From: CAVPTL01 sp963729195
Lineage (GTDB): Bacteria > Actinomycetota > Thermoleophilia > Gaiellales > JAICJC01
Assembly (NCBI GenBank): GCA_963729195.1
Contig: CAVSNF010000022.1
Location: forward strand, 248,001-312,000
Reading direction: 5' to 3'
DNA length: 64,000 nucleotides
The notes under the pieces: generated by a model
The model's input: the letters and a program-made list of their open reading frames with translations, nothing else
Told to the model about the DNA's origin: nothing
The model's database searches: none
Shown here: one piece after another, positions 20,769 through 30,135 of the stretch
How the letters are laid out: each line of letters opens with the position of its first letter
How positions within the stretch are numbered: position 1 is the first letter of the stretch
Translations under genes and position numbers: made by a program

Positions 20769-22023
20769 CTACTCCGTCCACTTGCGCAGGACGAGAACGG
20801 CGTTGTGGCCGCCGAATCCAAACGAGTTGGAGATGGCGACGTCGACCTCGGCCGCGCGCCCCTGGTTGGGCACGTAGTCGAGATCGCAGTCCGGGATCGG
20901 GGTCGGTCAGGTTGATGGTGGGCGGCACGTAGGAGTCGCGCATTGCAAACAGTGTGATCATGGCCTCGGTCGCACCGGCGGCTCCGAGCATGTGCCCGGT
21001 CTCGCTCTTGGTCGAGGAGATCGGGATCGCCCGCGCACGGTCATCGCCCAGGGCGAGCTTCAGCGCCCGTGTCTCGGCCGAGTCCCCGGCCGGAGTGGAG
21101 GTGCCGTGGGCGTTCACGTAGTCGATGTCGTCTGGGGTTACGCCGGCATCGTCCATCGCCATCCGCATCGCCCGGGCGGGGTTGCCACCGACCGGGTCGG
21201 GCTCGGTCACGTGGTGGGCATCCGACGACATGCCGTAGCCGGCGATCTCGCCGTAGATGGTGGCGCCGCGGGCGCGTGCCCGCTCCAGCTCTTCCAGCAC
21301 CAGCACCGCGCCGCCCTCGGACAGCACGAACCCGTCACGGCCCGAGTCGAACGGGCGGCTGGCGCCCTGCGGGTCGTCCAGTCGCCGCGACAGGGCGCGC
21401 ATGTTGCCGAAGCCGCCCAGCGCCAGCGGCCGGATCGGGGCCTCGACCCCCCCTGCCAGCATTGCGTCGCACATGCCCTGCCGGATGTACATGGTCGCGT
21501 TTCCGACCGACATGCCCGACGCGGCGCAGGCGGTCGACTCGGTCGTCAGCGGCCCGCGGGTGCCGAACCGCATCGACACCTCGGCCGCACCCATGTTCGC
21601 GATCAGCGCGGTCACCCAGAAGGGATTGAGCCGGTCGGGGCCGGCCGAGAACAGCTTCTCGTGGGCGATCTCCTGCGTCATCAGCCCGCCGATGCCGGTG
21701 CCGATGGAACAGCCGATGCGATCGCCGTCGGCGGGAATGTCGATGCCGGAGTGGTCGATCGCCTCGCCGGCCGCGTTCACCGCGATCTGGGCAAACCGAT
21801 CGGTCTTGCGAATGGTGCGCTTGTCCATGTAGCGGCCGGGATCGAACTGCTTGATCTCCCCACCGATGTCGACACAGCCCTCCGGCATGGTGACAGCCTC
21901 GACCTTGGATACCCCGGAACGGCCGTTGCGAATCGAGTCCCAGGTCTCCTCCGCGGTCAGTCCGCACGGCGTGACGGCACCGAACCCGGTCACCACCACC
22001 CGCCGCCTTCCGTTGTCACTCAT
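20769..22023 (-). CDS. fabF: 3-oxoacyl-ACP synthase II (frame break)
   Basis: KAS II condensing enzyme of fatty acid elongation. Catalytic triad visible: cysteine in TESTACAASGMSVG (near residue 165), histidine in NAHGTSTPAGD (near 305) and histidine in KSETGHMLGAAG (near 342). The C-terminus FGFGGHNAVLVLRKW is in another frame. One extra G near 20895 (CCCGGAC for CCCGAC) separates DPDP from DCDLDYVPN. Full length about 417 residues, typical. ATG at 22023 overlaps the fabG stop. Confidence 0.93.
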
Positions 22024-22772
22024 GCTCCCAGCCCTCCGTCGACCGCCAACACGTCACCGGTAATGAACGACGCCGCATCAGACGCCAGGAATCGAACCGC
22101 CCGGGCGACATCCGCCGGATCGCCCAGCCGCCGAGCGGTGTCGACTCCAGAATCGCCGCCCGCGCCGCCTCGGGCAGCGCGTCGGTCAGCTCGGTCGAAA
22201 TGTACCCCGGCGCGATCGCATTGACCCGGATCCCACGCGTGCCGAGCTCCTTGGCAAGAGACTTCGTGAGGCCGATCAATCCCGCCTTGGACGCCGAATA
22301 ATTGGTCTGACCTGCATTTCCGTGGACGCCCACCACCGACGACATGTTGATGATCGTGCCGGCCCGCCGCTTCAGCATCGGCCGGGCCACCGCGCGACAG
22401 GTGAAGAACGCTCCGCCCAGGTTGGTATCGATCACCGACCGCCAGTCCTCCTCATCGAGCTTCATGATCAGGTTGTCACGGGTGATGCCCGCATTGTTGA
22501 CCAGAATCGCGATCGGTCCGATATCGGCCTCCACACCGGCCACCAGCTCAGCTCGCACCCGCAGCGGTGGAGATGTCTCCCTGCGCGACATGTGCACTGC
22601 CGCCGGCGCCGGTGACGCCGCCGGCCACGGTCTCGGCACCGGCCGAGTCACGTGAGTAGTTGACCACCACGGTGGCACCCGCCGCTCCCAGCTCGGCGCA
22701 TACCGCCGCGCCGATGCCACGTGAGCCACCGGTGACCAGGGCGATCCGCCCGTCGAGTTCGCGTTCAGCCAA
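22020..22772 (-). CDS. fabG: 3-oxoacyl-ACP reductase (two frame breaks)
   Basis: NADPH-dependent short-chain dehydrogenase for the first reduction of the elongation cycle. It has the cofactor motif LVTGGSRGIGAAV, the structural ILVNNAGITRDNLIMK, catalytic serine in NMSSVVGVHGN and YSASKAGLIGLTKSL (Tyr-x3-Lys), and ends AVDGGLGA. Breaks lie near 22560 (extra G, joining STAA to VRAELVAG) and near 22130 (joining STPLG to RLGDPADVARAVRFL). TTG at 22772 overlaps the fabD stop. About 250 residues when repaired, as expected. Confidence 0.9.
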
Positions 22773-23680
22773 GGGTCGCCTCCGCAGCGTCGAGTTCATC
22801 AATGGTGCCGATCGAGAGCACGGCCACGCTCCGATCGATCCGCTTGATCAGCCCGGCCAGCACTCCGCCTGGCCCGATCTCCACGAACGTGTCCACCCCG
22901 TCGGCCACCAGCGCCTGCACGGCCTGCGTGAACCGCACCGGCGCGGTCAGCTGCTCCAGCAACAGCGCGGGCACGTGCTCAGCGCTCTCCAGCTGGTTGG
23001 ACACGGTCGACATGTACGCGGTCTGCAAGCGGACCGAACGTCGCCGCCGCCAGGGCCGGCTGCAGCCGTTCGCCGGCGTCCGCCATCAACGGGCTGTGAA
23101 ACGCACCCGAGACCTTCAGCCGGATCAGCTTGCCGCCCAGCTCTGCGACGCCGTCGGCGACCGCGTCGATGCCGGCATCGCGACCGGAGATGACCACCTG
23201 CCCCGGGGAGTTGTAGTTCGCCGGCCACACGTCGTCGCGGGCGCCGCACAGCTGCTCGACCTGCTCGTCTGAGAGCTTCAGCACCGCCGCCATCCCTCCG
23301 CCCGCCCGGGATTCGGCCGTGGCCAGGCCGCGTTCGCGCACCAGCCCAATCACCTCCGGCACACCGATCGAGCCGGCGGCCGAGAGCGCCGAGTACTCGC
23401 CCACGCTGTGGCCGACCACAACGTCGGGGACGGTGCCGTACCGGGCGTCGACGGCATGCAACGCTGCCAGCGAAGCCGCCACCAGCGCCGGCTGCGTCAC
23501 CTCGGTCTTGGACAACTCCTCGATCGGGCCTTCGAATGACACCGCCGCCACGTCGAACCCGGCCGCAGCGGAGGCCTGGTCGAACACCGCGGCGGCCTCG
23601 GGGACGGCTGCCGCCAGATCCTGGCCCATGCCGACCCGCTGGCTTCCCTGTCCGGGAAAGCAGAATGCGATCTTGGTCAT
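22765..23680 (-). CDS. fabD: Malonyl-CoA:ACP transacylase (frame break)
   Basis: Loads malonyl groups onto acyl carrier protein. It shows the oxyanion motif FCFPGQGSQRVGMG at the N-terminus, the nucleophile GHSVGEYSALSAAG near residue 92, the conserved YNSPGQVVISG, and the histidine motif SGAFHSPLM near 200. One extra base near 23027 separates ATFGPL from QTAYMSTVSNQLE; the remainder ends EIGPGGVLAGLIKRID. ATG 23680 is chosen because the family start pattern follows and it overlaps the fabH stop by 4 bp. Confidence 0.92.
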
Positions 23681-24678
23681 CTCCCGGCGCTCCCCGAAGA
23701 CGTCCACTCCATCACGCACGAGCCCCAGGAGAGGCCGCCACCGAAGCCGACCATCAGCACGATGTCGCCCTGCCGGATGCGGCCGTCCCGATAGCTCTCA
23801 TCCATGCACAGCGGAATCGACGCGGCCGAGGTGTTGCCGTAGTGGGCGACGTTGGAGCACACCTTCTCGGGAGGGATCCCCAGGCGCCGGGCCGAGTGGT
23901 CGATGATCCGCTGGTTGGCCTGATGCGGGACGAACACGTCCACGTCGTCCACGGTCAGGTTGGCGGCCTCGAGCACGCGCGCGGCCGACTCGACCGAGAC
24001 GGTGGTGGCAAACTTGTACACCTGCGGCCCGTCCATCTCGACGTAGGGCGAGTGCTGTCCGGCGCGATGACCCGCCGCCGCCACCTTGAGCAGATCGCCG
24101 CCACGGCCGTCGGACCCGATCTCGAACCCCAGCAGGCCCGTGCCGGCGCCGTTTCGGCCGAGCACCACCGCTCCCGCGCCGTCACCGAACAGGATGCAGG
24201 TGGAGCGGTCGGTCCAGTCGAGCAGGCGCGAGAACACCTCCGTACCCACCACCAGCGCCGTGTCCGCCAGTCCCGACTCCACCTGCGAGTAGGCCTGCGC
24301 CAGTGCGTAGATGAATCCGCTGCAGGCAGCCGAGAGATCGAAGGCGGCGATGTTGGTGGCGCCGATCTGCTCACCGATGAGTGCCGCCGTGGCGGGAAAG
24401 TAGTAGTCGGGGCTGGCCGTGGCCGCCACGATCAGATCGAGCTGCTGCGGTTCGACGCCGGCGTCGGCGAGCGCTCGCCGAGCCGCTTCGGCGCCCAGGT
24501 CGGCCGACGATTCACCCTCGGCGGCGATCCGGCGCTCCCGAATACCGGTGCGAGCGGCGATCCACTCGTCGGAGGTCTCGACCATGGTGGCGATCTCATC
24601 GTTGGACATGACCCGCTCCGGCACGTGGGAGCCGACGCCGAGCACCTCCACCCCCGATTTGCAGGCGGCGGCGATCAA
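23677..24678 (-). CDS. fabH: 3-oxoacyl-ACP synthase III
   Basis: KAS III, which starts fatty acid synthesis by condensing an acyl-CoA primer with malonyl-ACP. Catalytic residues: Cys in DLSAACSGFIYAL (near residue 122), His in VPHQANQRIID (near 257), Asn in YGNTSAAS (near 287). It ends MVGFGGGLSWGSC. Intact frame. TTG 24678 overlaps the fabZ stop and gives 333 residues. A GTG about 30 bp downstream, just before EVLGVGSHVP, is an alternative start and matches the family N-terminus well. Confidence 0.93.
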   Translation of the reverse strand: MIAAACKSGVEVLGVGSHVPERVMSNDEIATMVETSDEWIAARTGIRERRIAAEGESSADLGAEAARRALADAGVEPQQLDLIVAATASPDYYFPATAALIGEQIGATNIAAFDLSAACSGFIYALAQAYSQVESGLADTALVVGTEVFSRLLDWTDRSTCILFGDGAGAVVLGRNGAGTGLLGFEIGSDGRGGDLLKVAAAGHRAGQHSPYVEMDGPQVYKFATTVSVESAARVLEAANLTVDDVDVFVPHQANQRIIDHSARRLGIPPEKVCSNVAHYGNTSAASIPLCMDESYRDGRIRQGDIVLMVGFGGGLSWGSCVMEWTSSGSAGR

Positions 24679-25124
24679 AGCGCAGGCGCCTCCGTCAGCG
24701 CGAACGTGATGGTGCCGCGGCAGGCGGGCTCGCCGGCCACGGTGGCGACGGCATCGGCGCGACCCACCGGGCCGCGCAAGCGGTTGATCTCGCACGTCAG
24801 GTCGAGCACGTCTCCCGGGCGCACGATCCGCTTGAACCGGATCCCGTCGATCCCGGCAAAGAGCGCGAGCTTGCCCGCAAAGTCGGGGTGCGACAGGCCG
24901 CACACCGCGCCCACCTGGGCCAGCGCCTCCACCTGGAGCACGCCCGGCATGATCGGGTTGCCAGGGAAATGCCCCCGCAGGTACCAGGCATCCGCCGGCA
25001 CGCGGTAGCGTCCGACCGCACGCACGCCCGGCTCCAGCTCGGTGATCTCGTCGATCAGCAGGAACGGGTCGCGGTGGGGAATGATCTGCTCGATGGCCTG
25101 CCGGTCGAGCGGCGCCACGATCAC
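24675..25124 (-). CDS. fabZ: 3-hydroxyacyl-ACP dehydratase
   Basis: Hotdog-fold dehydratase of the elongation cycle, 149 residues. The family signature IIPHRDPFLLIDEI near residue 12 holds one part of the active site. GHFPGNPIMPGVLQVEALAQ near 47 holds the catalytic histidine and the glutamate. GTG 25124 overlaps the sigma-factor stop by 4 bp, so translation is probably coupled. Intact frame. Confidence 0.93.
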   Translation of the reverse strand: MIVAPLDRQAIEQIIPHRDPFLLIDEITELEPGVRAVGRYRVPADAWYLRGHFPGNPIMPGVLQVEALAQVGAVCGLSHPDFAGKLALFAGIDGIRFKRIVRPGDVLDLTCEINRLRGPVGRADAVATVAGEPACRGTITFALTEAPAL

Positions 25125-25747
25125 CCGCCCGCCGCCTGACGCAGCGGTGCCAGCGCCTTTCGCATCCGCTGCCGGCCACGGTGCGCGTGACACTTGACCG
25201 TCCCCACCGGCATCTGCAAGGCGCCGGCGATCTCCTCGTACGACAACGACAGCACGTCCTTCATCACCATCACGTGGCGCTGGTCGCCCGAAAGCGCCGC
25301 CAGCCCGGCGCGCAGGCTGCGCCGCTGGTCGCGCTCCAGGGCCAACTCGGCCGGCTCGTCGCCACCCACCCCGATGTGCGAGGCATCCAGCTGCTGATGC
25401 TGCCGGCGCCGCTGACGGGCGCCCAGATCGCGACAGGTGTTCGAGACCAGGCTGTGCAGCCAGGTGGTGAACTGCGATTCGCCTCTGAACTGATGAATCC
25501 GGGTGCAAAGCTTGGCCAGCGCCTCCTGGGCGGCGTCTTCCGCGTCCTGCGGGTCTGTGAGCAGGTACCCCGACAACCGCCGCACACCCGGCTCGTGTCG
25601 TTCGACGAGAGTCTCCAGCGCGCGCCGGTCGCCGTCTTTGGCGCGCACCGCGAGCACCACGTCCGAGAGGGCGGGATACGACAGCTGATCGTGTCCCTGA
25701 GTTCGAAGCGTGAGACGAGCCGAGGAGCGTTTCGGTTGCGCGAACAT
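25121..25747 (-). CDS. ECF-type RNA polymerase sigma factor heading the fab operon
   Basis: Sigma-70 family, ECF group, 208 residues. Region 2 runs about residues 33-100 with DAEDAAQEALAKLC and FRGESQFTTWLHSLVSNTCRD. Region 4 is at about 145-195 with LSLSYEEIAGALQMPVGTVKCHAHRGRQRMR, a typical helix-turn-helix. The N-terminal 25 residues are low in conservation and the real start may be later. No anti-sigma gene adjoins it. Instead fabZ overlaps its stop, so this regulator is likely co-transcribed with fatty acid synthesis genes. Its target promoters are not known. Confidence 0.85.
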   Translation of the reverse strand: MFAQPKRSSARLTLRTQGHDQLSYPALSDVVLAVRAKDGDRRALETLVERHEPGVRRLSGYLLTDPQDAEDAAQEALAKLCTRIHQFRGESQFTTWLHSLVSNTCRDLGARQRRRQHQQLDASHIGVGGDEPAELALERDQRRSLRAGLAALSGDQRHVMVMKDVLSLSYEEIAGALQMPVGTVKCHAHRGRQRMRKALAPLRQAAGG

Positions 25748-25770
25748 CGAGCCGATAGTCTAGTGAGGCC

Positions 25771-26490
25771 GTGCGCCGGACGCTGAAGCCAGAAAACGTC
25801 GAGCCGCTGCTGCGCGGCAGTTTCGGGCGCCCCTACATCCACCACGACACCGTGGCTTCCACCCAGGAGCCCGCTCGGCTGCTCGGCGCACGGAGGCGTG
25901 GTGGCATGCGAGCTGCAGACCGCCGGGTCGAGGCCGTATGGGACGGGTGTGGGAGTGCCCGCACGGCGCCGGGGTGATGTTCTCGCTGGCGCTGGAGCCC
26001 CGCACTCCGACGGAACTGCTGCCGCCGCTGTCGCTGGTGATCGCCGACGCCGTGTGCGACGCCGTGGGAGCGGGGTCGGGGGTGCGCTGGCCCAACGACG
26101 TCGTCGTCGACGACCGCAAGCTGTGCGGCGTGCTGGTGGAGCACCGCGAGGGCAAGCTGGTGGCCGGGGTGGGCCTCAACGCAAACCTCTCGCAGCGACC
26201 AGCTCCCGACAGGAGCCCGGGTGGCGCCGACCTCGCTCTCGATCGAGACCGGCGCCGAAGTCGACCGACCACAGCTCCTGGCCGACCTGCTGTGGGCGAT
26301 CGAACAGCGCTACCTGGCCTTCGAGCAAGACGGATTCACCGGACTCGAGCACGACCACCTGCGAGGGCGCCGGGTGGCACTCGCCGGCGGACTCGAGGGC
26401 GTCTGCGACGGCGTCGACTCAAGCGGCCGGCTGATCGTGGCCGGCGTGGCACACAGCTCGGCCGAGGTGACCGCCGTCACGGTCGGCTGA
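25771..26490 (+). CDS. birA: Biotin-protein ligase (three frame breaks)
   Basis: Attaches biotin to BCCP of acetyl-CoA carboxylase. Repaired order: HHDTVASTQEPARLL near residue 26, VVACELQTAGRGRMGRVW (biotin/AMP loop), MFSLALEPRTPTELLP, VRWPNDVVVDDRKLCGVLVE with the catalytic lysine, VGLNANLSQRQLP, and a C-terminal small beta domain ending in VTAVTVG. Extra bases near 25885, 25925 (GGG for GG) and 26199 (ACC for AC) explain three frame changes. No N-terminal DNA-binding domain is present, so it is a ligase only, not a repressor. It lies divergently beside the fab-acc operon it serves. Confidence 0.88.
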
Positions 26491-26531
26491 TTTCCCACCG
26501 GAAACGGGCGCGGCGACGTACCATTCGGGGT

Positions 26532-27882
26532 ATGCGAGGCCGGATTGCAGTCGTGGTGGCGAGCTTCGCGGCACTGGTCGCGATCGGATCTGCGCCCGCG
26601 GGAGCAGCCACGACCGACAGTAACCGGCCGCTGGTGATCGCAATCACGCTCTCGAGCGAGATCAATCCGGTGTCGGCCTCGTTCGTGAGCGACTCGATCG
26701 ACCGGGCCAAGAGCGAGCACGCCGCGGCGCTCGTGATTCAGCTGAACACCCCCGGCGGTCTGGGCACCTCGATGAACGACATCGTCACCGACGAGCTCAA
26801 CTCGCCCGTGCCGGTGATCGTGTACGTGACACCGTCGGGAGCACGGGCGGCATCCGCCGGGGCGGTGATCACGATGGGCTCCGACCTGGCAGCGATGGCG
26901 CCCACGACGCACATCGGCGCGGCCACGCCGATCCAGTCCTCAGGCCAGAACATCGGCTCAGATCTGCGCCGCAAGGTGCTCAACGACGCCCGAGCGCAGA
27001 TGCGCACGCTGGCTGTCGACCACGGCCGAAACCCGGTGCTGGCTCAGCGGATCGTGACCAAGGCGACCGAGTACACGCCCCAGGAGGCACTCAAGGGCAA
27101 CCTGATCGAGGTGATCTCGCCGAACCTGACCGAGCTGCTGCAGAGCGTGGACGGGATGACCACCACCTACGTGCACAAGCCGATCGTGCTGCACACCGCC
27201 AATGCGCAGGTCGAGTCGTTCGGCATGCCGTGGACGCTCCAGCTGCTCAACATCCTGATCGACCCCAACCTGCTGTATCTGCTGTTCCTGGCCGGGATCG
27301 GCGGCCTGGTGTACGAAATCTTCCACCCCGGGGTGATCCTGCCGGGAACGATCGGCGGCGTCTGCCTGATCCTGGCGCTGTTCGGGTTCTCACTGGTGCC
27401 GATCAACTGGGCCGGCGCCGCCCTGATCGTGCTGGGAGTGTCCCTGCTGCTGCTGGAGGGGTTCGTGGTCAGCCACGGATTGATCGCCATCTCGGGAATC
27501 GTGGCGCTGTGCGCCGGGGGCCTGATGCTGTTCCGCACGCCCGGGATCGGTGATGCAGACCTCGCCGGTGCTGGTGATCGCGATCGGCGCCGCCTTCGGG
27601 CTGATGCTGGCGGTGGTCGTGGTCAAGGTGGTGGACGCTCGCCACCAGCCGGTATCGGAGTACTCCGGCGGGGCGATCGCGATGCTGGGCCAGACCGCAA
27701 TCGCACGCACCCCGCTCGACCCCGAAGGGCAGGTCATGGTTCGAGGGGAGCTGTGGCGGGCACGGGTGGACGATGATGTCAGCGTGGCGGCCGGGGACCC
27801 GGTCGTCATCAACGAGGTCGATGGGCTTCTGCTGCACGTGCAGCCGGCGGCCGTGGCCGAACCCGAAGGAGTGCACGCGTGA
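26532..27882 (+). CDS. NfeD-family membrane protein with ClpP-like protease domain (frame break)
   Basis: Full-length NfeD (~450 residues): signal peptide (AALVAIGSAPAGAAT); a ClpP/SppA-like serine protease domain with LNTPGGLGTSMNDIV, PSGARAASAGAVITMGSD (catalytic Ser) and THIGAATPI; a set of membrane helices (LLYLLFLAGIGGLVYEIF, PGTIGGVCLILALFGFSL); and a C-terminal OB-fold ending in EGQVMVRGELWRARVDDD. One extra G near 27550 shifts the frame inside the membrane part. It overlaps the slipin gene by 4 bp. The NfeD-slipin pair is widely conserved and thought to act together in membrane microdomains. Confidence 0.9.
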
Positions 27883-28646
27883 TCTATTCCGCAGCCCCAG
27901 AGTTGATCGCTGCAGCGATCGTGGTGGTGTTCGTGATTGCGGTGATCGCGGCATCCGTACGAGTGCTGCGCGAGTACGAGCGCGGCGTCGTGTTCCGGTT
28001 GGGCCGACTGCTGGGCGCTCCCAAGGGCCCCGGCCTGTTCCTGCTGATCCCGATCGTCGACAAGATGGTGCGGGTCGATCTGCGCACGGTCACGCTGGTG
28101 GTACCTCCACAGGACGTCATCACCAAGGACAACGTGCCGGCCAAGGTCAACGCGGTCGCCTACTTCCGGGTGGTCGATCCGACCGCCGCGATCGTGGAGG
28201 TGGCGGACTTCTCGCAGGCAACGCTCCAGATCGCCCAGACCACGCTGCGCAGCGTGCTGGGCCAGCACCACCTGGACGAACTCCTCTCCGAGCGGGAGCA
28301 GATCAACCAGATCCTGCAGAAGATCATCGACGAGCAGACCGCACCCTGGGGCATCAAGGTCTCGGTGGTGGAGGTGCGCGACGTGGAGATCCCCTCGAGC
28401 ATGCAGCGGGCGATGGCGCGTCAGGCGGAGGCCGAGCGCGAGCGCCGCGCCAAGGTGATCGCCGCCGAGGGCGAGTTCCAGGCGGCAGCCAAGCTGAGTG
28501 ACGCCGCCGGCGTGATCGCCGAGCATCCGATGGCGCTGCAGTTGCGCTACCTGCAGACGCTGATCGAGATCGCCTCGACCAACAACACCACCACGATTCT
28601 GCCGGTGCCACTGGAGCTGCTGTCGTTTACCAAGGGCGGCGGGTAG
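27879..28646 (+). CDS. Slipin (SPFH/stomatin-like protein)
   Basis: Membrane-anchored SPFH protein of 255 residues. One N-terminal helix (AAAIVVVFVIAVIAASVRVL) is followed by the family motif REYERGVVFRLGRLLGAPKGPGL, the SPFH core with QDVITKDNVPAKVNAVAYFRV, and a charged region (RQAEAERERRAKVIAAEGEFQA) likely to form the coiled coil. The partner protease NfeD is encoded immediately upstream with overlapping start/stop. Intact frame. Confidence 0.92.
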   Translation: MIYSAAPELIAAAIVVVFVIAVIAASVRVLREYERGVVFRLGRLLGAPKGPGLFLLIPIVDKMVRVDLRTVTLVVPPQDVITKDNVPAKVNAVAYFRVVDPTAAIVEVADFSQATLQIAQTTLRSVLGQHHLDELLSEREQINQILQKIIDEQTAPWGIKVSVVEVRDVEIPSSMQRAMARQAEAERERRAKVIAAEGEFQAAAKLSDAAGVIAEHPMALQLRYLQTLIEIASTNNTTTILPVPLELLSFTKGGG

Positions 28647-28651
28647 CAGCC

Positions 28652-29545
28652 CTGCAGCTCGTCCGAAATCCGCTCACCGGAGTGCCGGTGGTGATCGCCC
28701 CCGGGCGCGCGTCGCGGCCGGGCGCTGCCGGTCGCACCACTCGCACCAGCGAGGCCAAGACCTGCCCGCTGTGCGAGGGCCATGAGGCCATGACTCCCCC
28801 CGAGACGCTGGCGCTGGGACGCCCGCCGGGGGCGCCGCCCGACTCACCGGGATGGACGGTGCGGGTGGTGCCCAACAAGTACCCGGCCTTCGCCGGCCAG
28901 GAGGTGATCGTGCACGGCCCGGCCCACGTCACCCGGTTCGCGGAACTGTCGCCCGAAGTGCTGGACGCCGTGGCCACGGCCTGGCAGCTGCGCGTGCAGG
29001 CTGCGACCGACGCGGGCGCCGCGTGGGTGCTGGTGTGTGTCAACGAGGGGCCGGGCGCGGGAGCGTCACTCGATCACTCCCACTCCCAGCTGGTGCCGTT
29101 CGATCAAGTGCCGCCGGTACTCGAACTCGAGATCGCCGCGATGGCGAACTCCTGCCCGTTGTGTGAGACGCTGATGCGCGAGCGCCAAAACGTGGTGGCC
29201 GGCGACGGCGAGATCGAGATCATCTGTCCCAGCTGGAGCCGGATTCCGTTCGAGACGTGGGTGGTGCCGGTGATGCACGCGCCGCGGGCCGACCGGCCGG
29301 AGGTGATCACCGCCGCGATCCGGCAGGCGGTGGGACGGCTTCAGTCCGTGCTCGGCGCGGACCTGGCCTGGAACGCGATCGTGCACGCCTCGCCTCCCGG
29401 CGGGCCGGAGTTCCACTGGCACGTCGAGATCCTGCCGCGGCTGACGGTGCCGGCATCGGTGGAACTCGGCGCCGGCGTCTGGGTCAACACCGTCGATCCG
29501 ACAGCGGCCGGCTGCGGAGCTACGCGAAATCGCGTAGGTGAATAA
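28652..29545 (+). CDS. GalT-like hexose-1-phosphate uridylyltransferase family protein
   Basis: Nucleotidyltransferase of the HIT/GalT superfamily, likely acting on a sugar phosphate. Features: LVRNPLTGVPVVIAPGRASRP at the N-terminus (the standard GalT opening), zinc-type CPLCEGHE near residue 45, NKYPAF, GASLDHSHSQLVPF (the HxHxQ active site), a second CPLC, and late HWHVEILPR. The first conserved residues lie upstream of the first standard start in frame (GTG 28682). I therefore place the start at CTG 28652, or a base error hides the start. The stop lies inside the REP palindrome. Substrate uncertain. Confidence 0.8.
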   Translation: MQLVRNPLTGVPVVIAPGRASRPGAAGRTTRTSEAKTCPLCEGHEAMTPPETLALGRPPGAPPDSPGWTVRVVPNKYPAFAGQEVIVHGPAHVTRFAELSPEVLDAVATAWQLRVQAATDAGAAWVLVCVNEGPGAGASLDHSHSQLVPFDQVPPVLELEIAAMANSCPLCETLMRERQNVVAGDGEIEIICPSWSRIPFETWVVPVMHAPRADRPEVITAAIRQAVGRLQSVLGADLAWNAIVHASPPGGPEFHWHVEILPRLTVPASVELGAGVWVNTVDPTAAGCGATRNRVGE

Positions 29546-29569
29546 CGGTGCCTGGCACCGTTATTCACC
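29537..29569. repeat. REP-like palindrome, type A
   Basis: Identical in all 33 bases to the copy at 3112. It contains the galT-like stop codon, and a 126-nt hairpin repeat follows after 25 nt, the same arrangement as at 3112-3297. Confidence 0.85.
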
Positions 29570-29594
29570 ACCCGCGTCAATCACGACAGGCGGT

Positions 29595-29720
29595 CTGAGG
29601 CGCAGGCCGTTGGGTCTGTGGCAAGGATCGAGCCGCGAGCGGAGCGGAGGCGTGGTTAACCCACGTCGAGCACCGCACGCGGCGTGGGACGCCGCCACAG
29701 GCCCAACGGGCCAGCCTCAG
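29595..29720. repeat. 126-nt long-hairpin repeat, copy 2
   Basis: About 90% identical to 3171-3297. The inner hairpin differs (CGTGG-TTAAC-CCACG versus CGTGGC-AAA-GCCACG) but still pairs, and the outer arms GGCCGTTGGG and CCCAACGGGCC are kept. Its last bases include the stop of the MerR-like gene on the minus strand, as copy 1 includes the PolX stop. Confidence 0.8.
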
Positions 29721-30025
29721 GACGCGAGCGGGGTGACCTCGGAACCGTCGTTGCGCGCTTGGAACTCGTGGGCGGCGGCGATGGCGGCCTGCAGGTTGAG
29801 CCCCTTGTCCTTGGCCTGCTTGATCAGCATGACCAGCTCGACCGCATGCATGTCGTACATCCGCTGCTTCTTGCCCTTGGTGGGAATCTCGGCCTTGTTC
29901 GTCCAGTAGTCGAGCTGCATCTTGGAGATGTCAGCGACCGCGCACACCTGGCTCAGGTACAGGTCAAGATGATCGAGGCGGTCGGTAATCGCGACCGGCT
30001 CGAGCAGGTCTACCTGTCTCATCAT
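29717..30025 (-). CDS. Small MerR-type helix-turn-helix protein
   Basis: Protein of 102 residues that is almost only a MerR-type winged helix. YLSQVCAVADISKMQLDYWTNKA corresponds to the HTH and the YW/W wing start, followed by KKQRMYDMHAVELVMLIKQAKDKGLNLQAAIAA. No effector domain or long coiled-coil tail is present. ATG at 30025 is supported by GGGAAGG 8 nt upstream. It follows gyrA in the same direction after 110 bp. Target and signal unknown. Confidence 0.75.
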   Translation of the reverse strand: MMRQVDLLEPVAITDRLDHLDLYLSQVCAVADISKMQLDYWTNKAEIPTKGKKQRMYDMHAVELVMLIKQAKDKGLNLQAAIAAAHEFQARNDGSEVTPLAS

Positions 30026-30135
30026 GGCTTGCCTTCCCTTCACGGAGCCCGGCGCACACGATCCGCCGGTGCGAATCAGATTCGCGAGTGATTCTCCAAT
30101 TCCTTCCAGCTGACACAGCGCCCGGTTACGAACGC

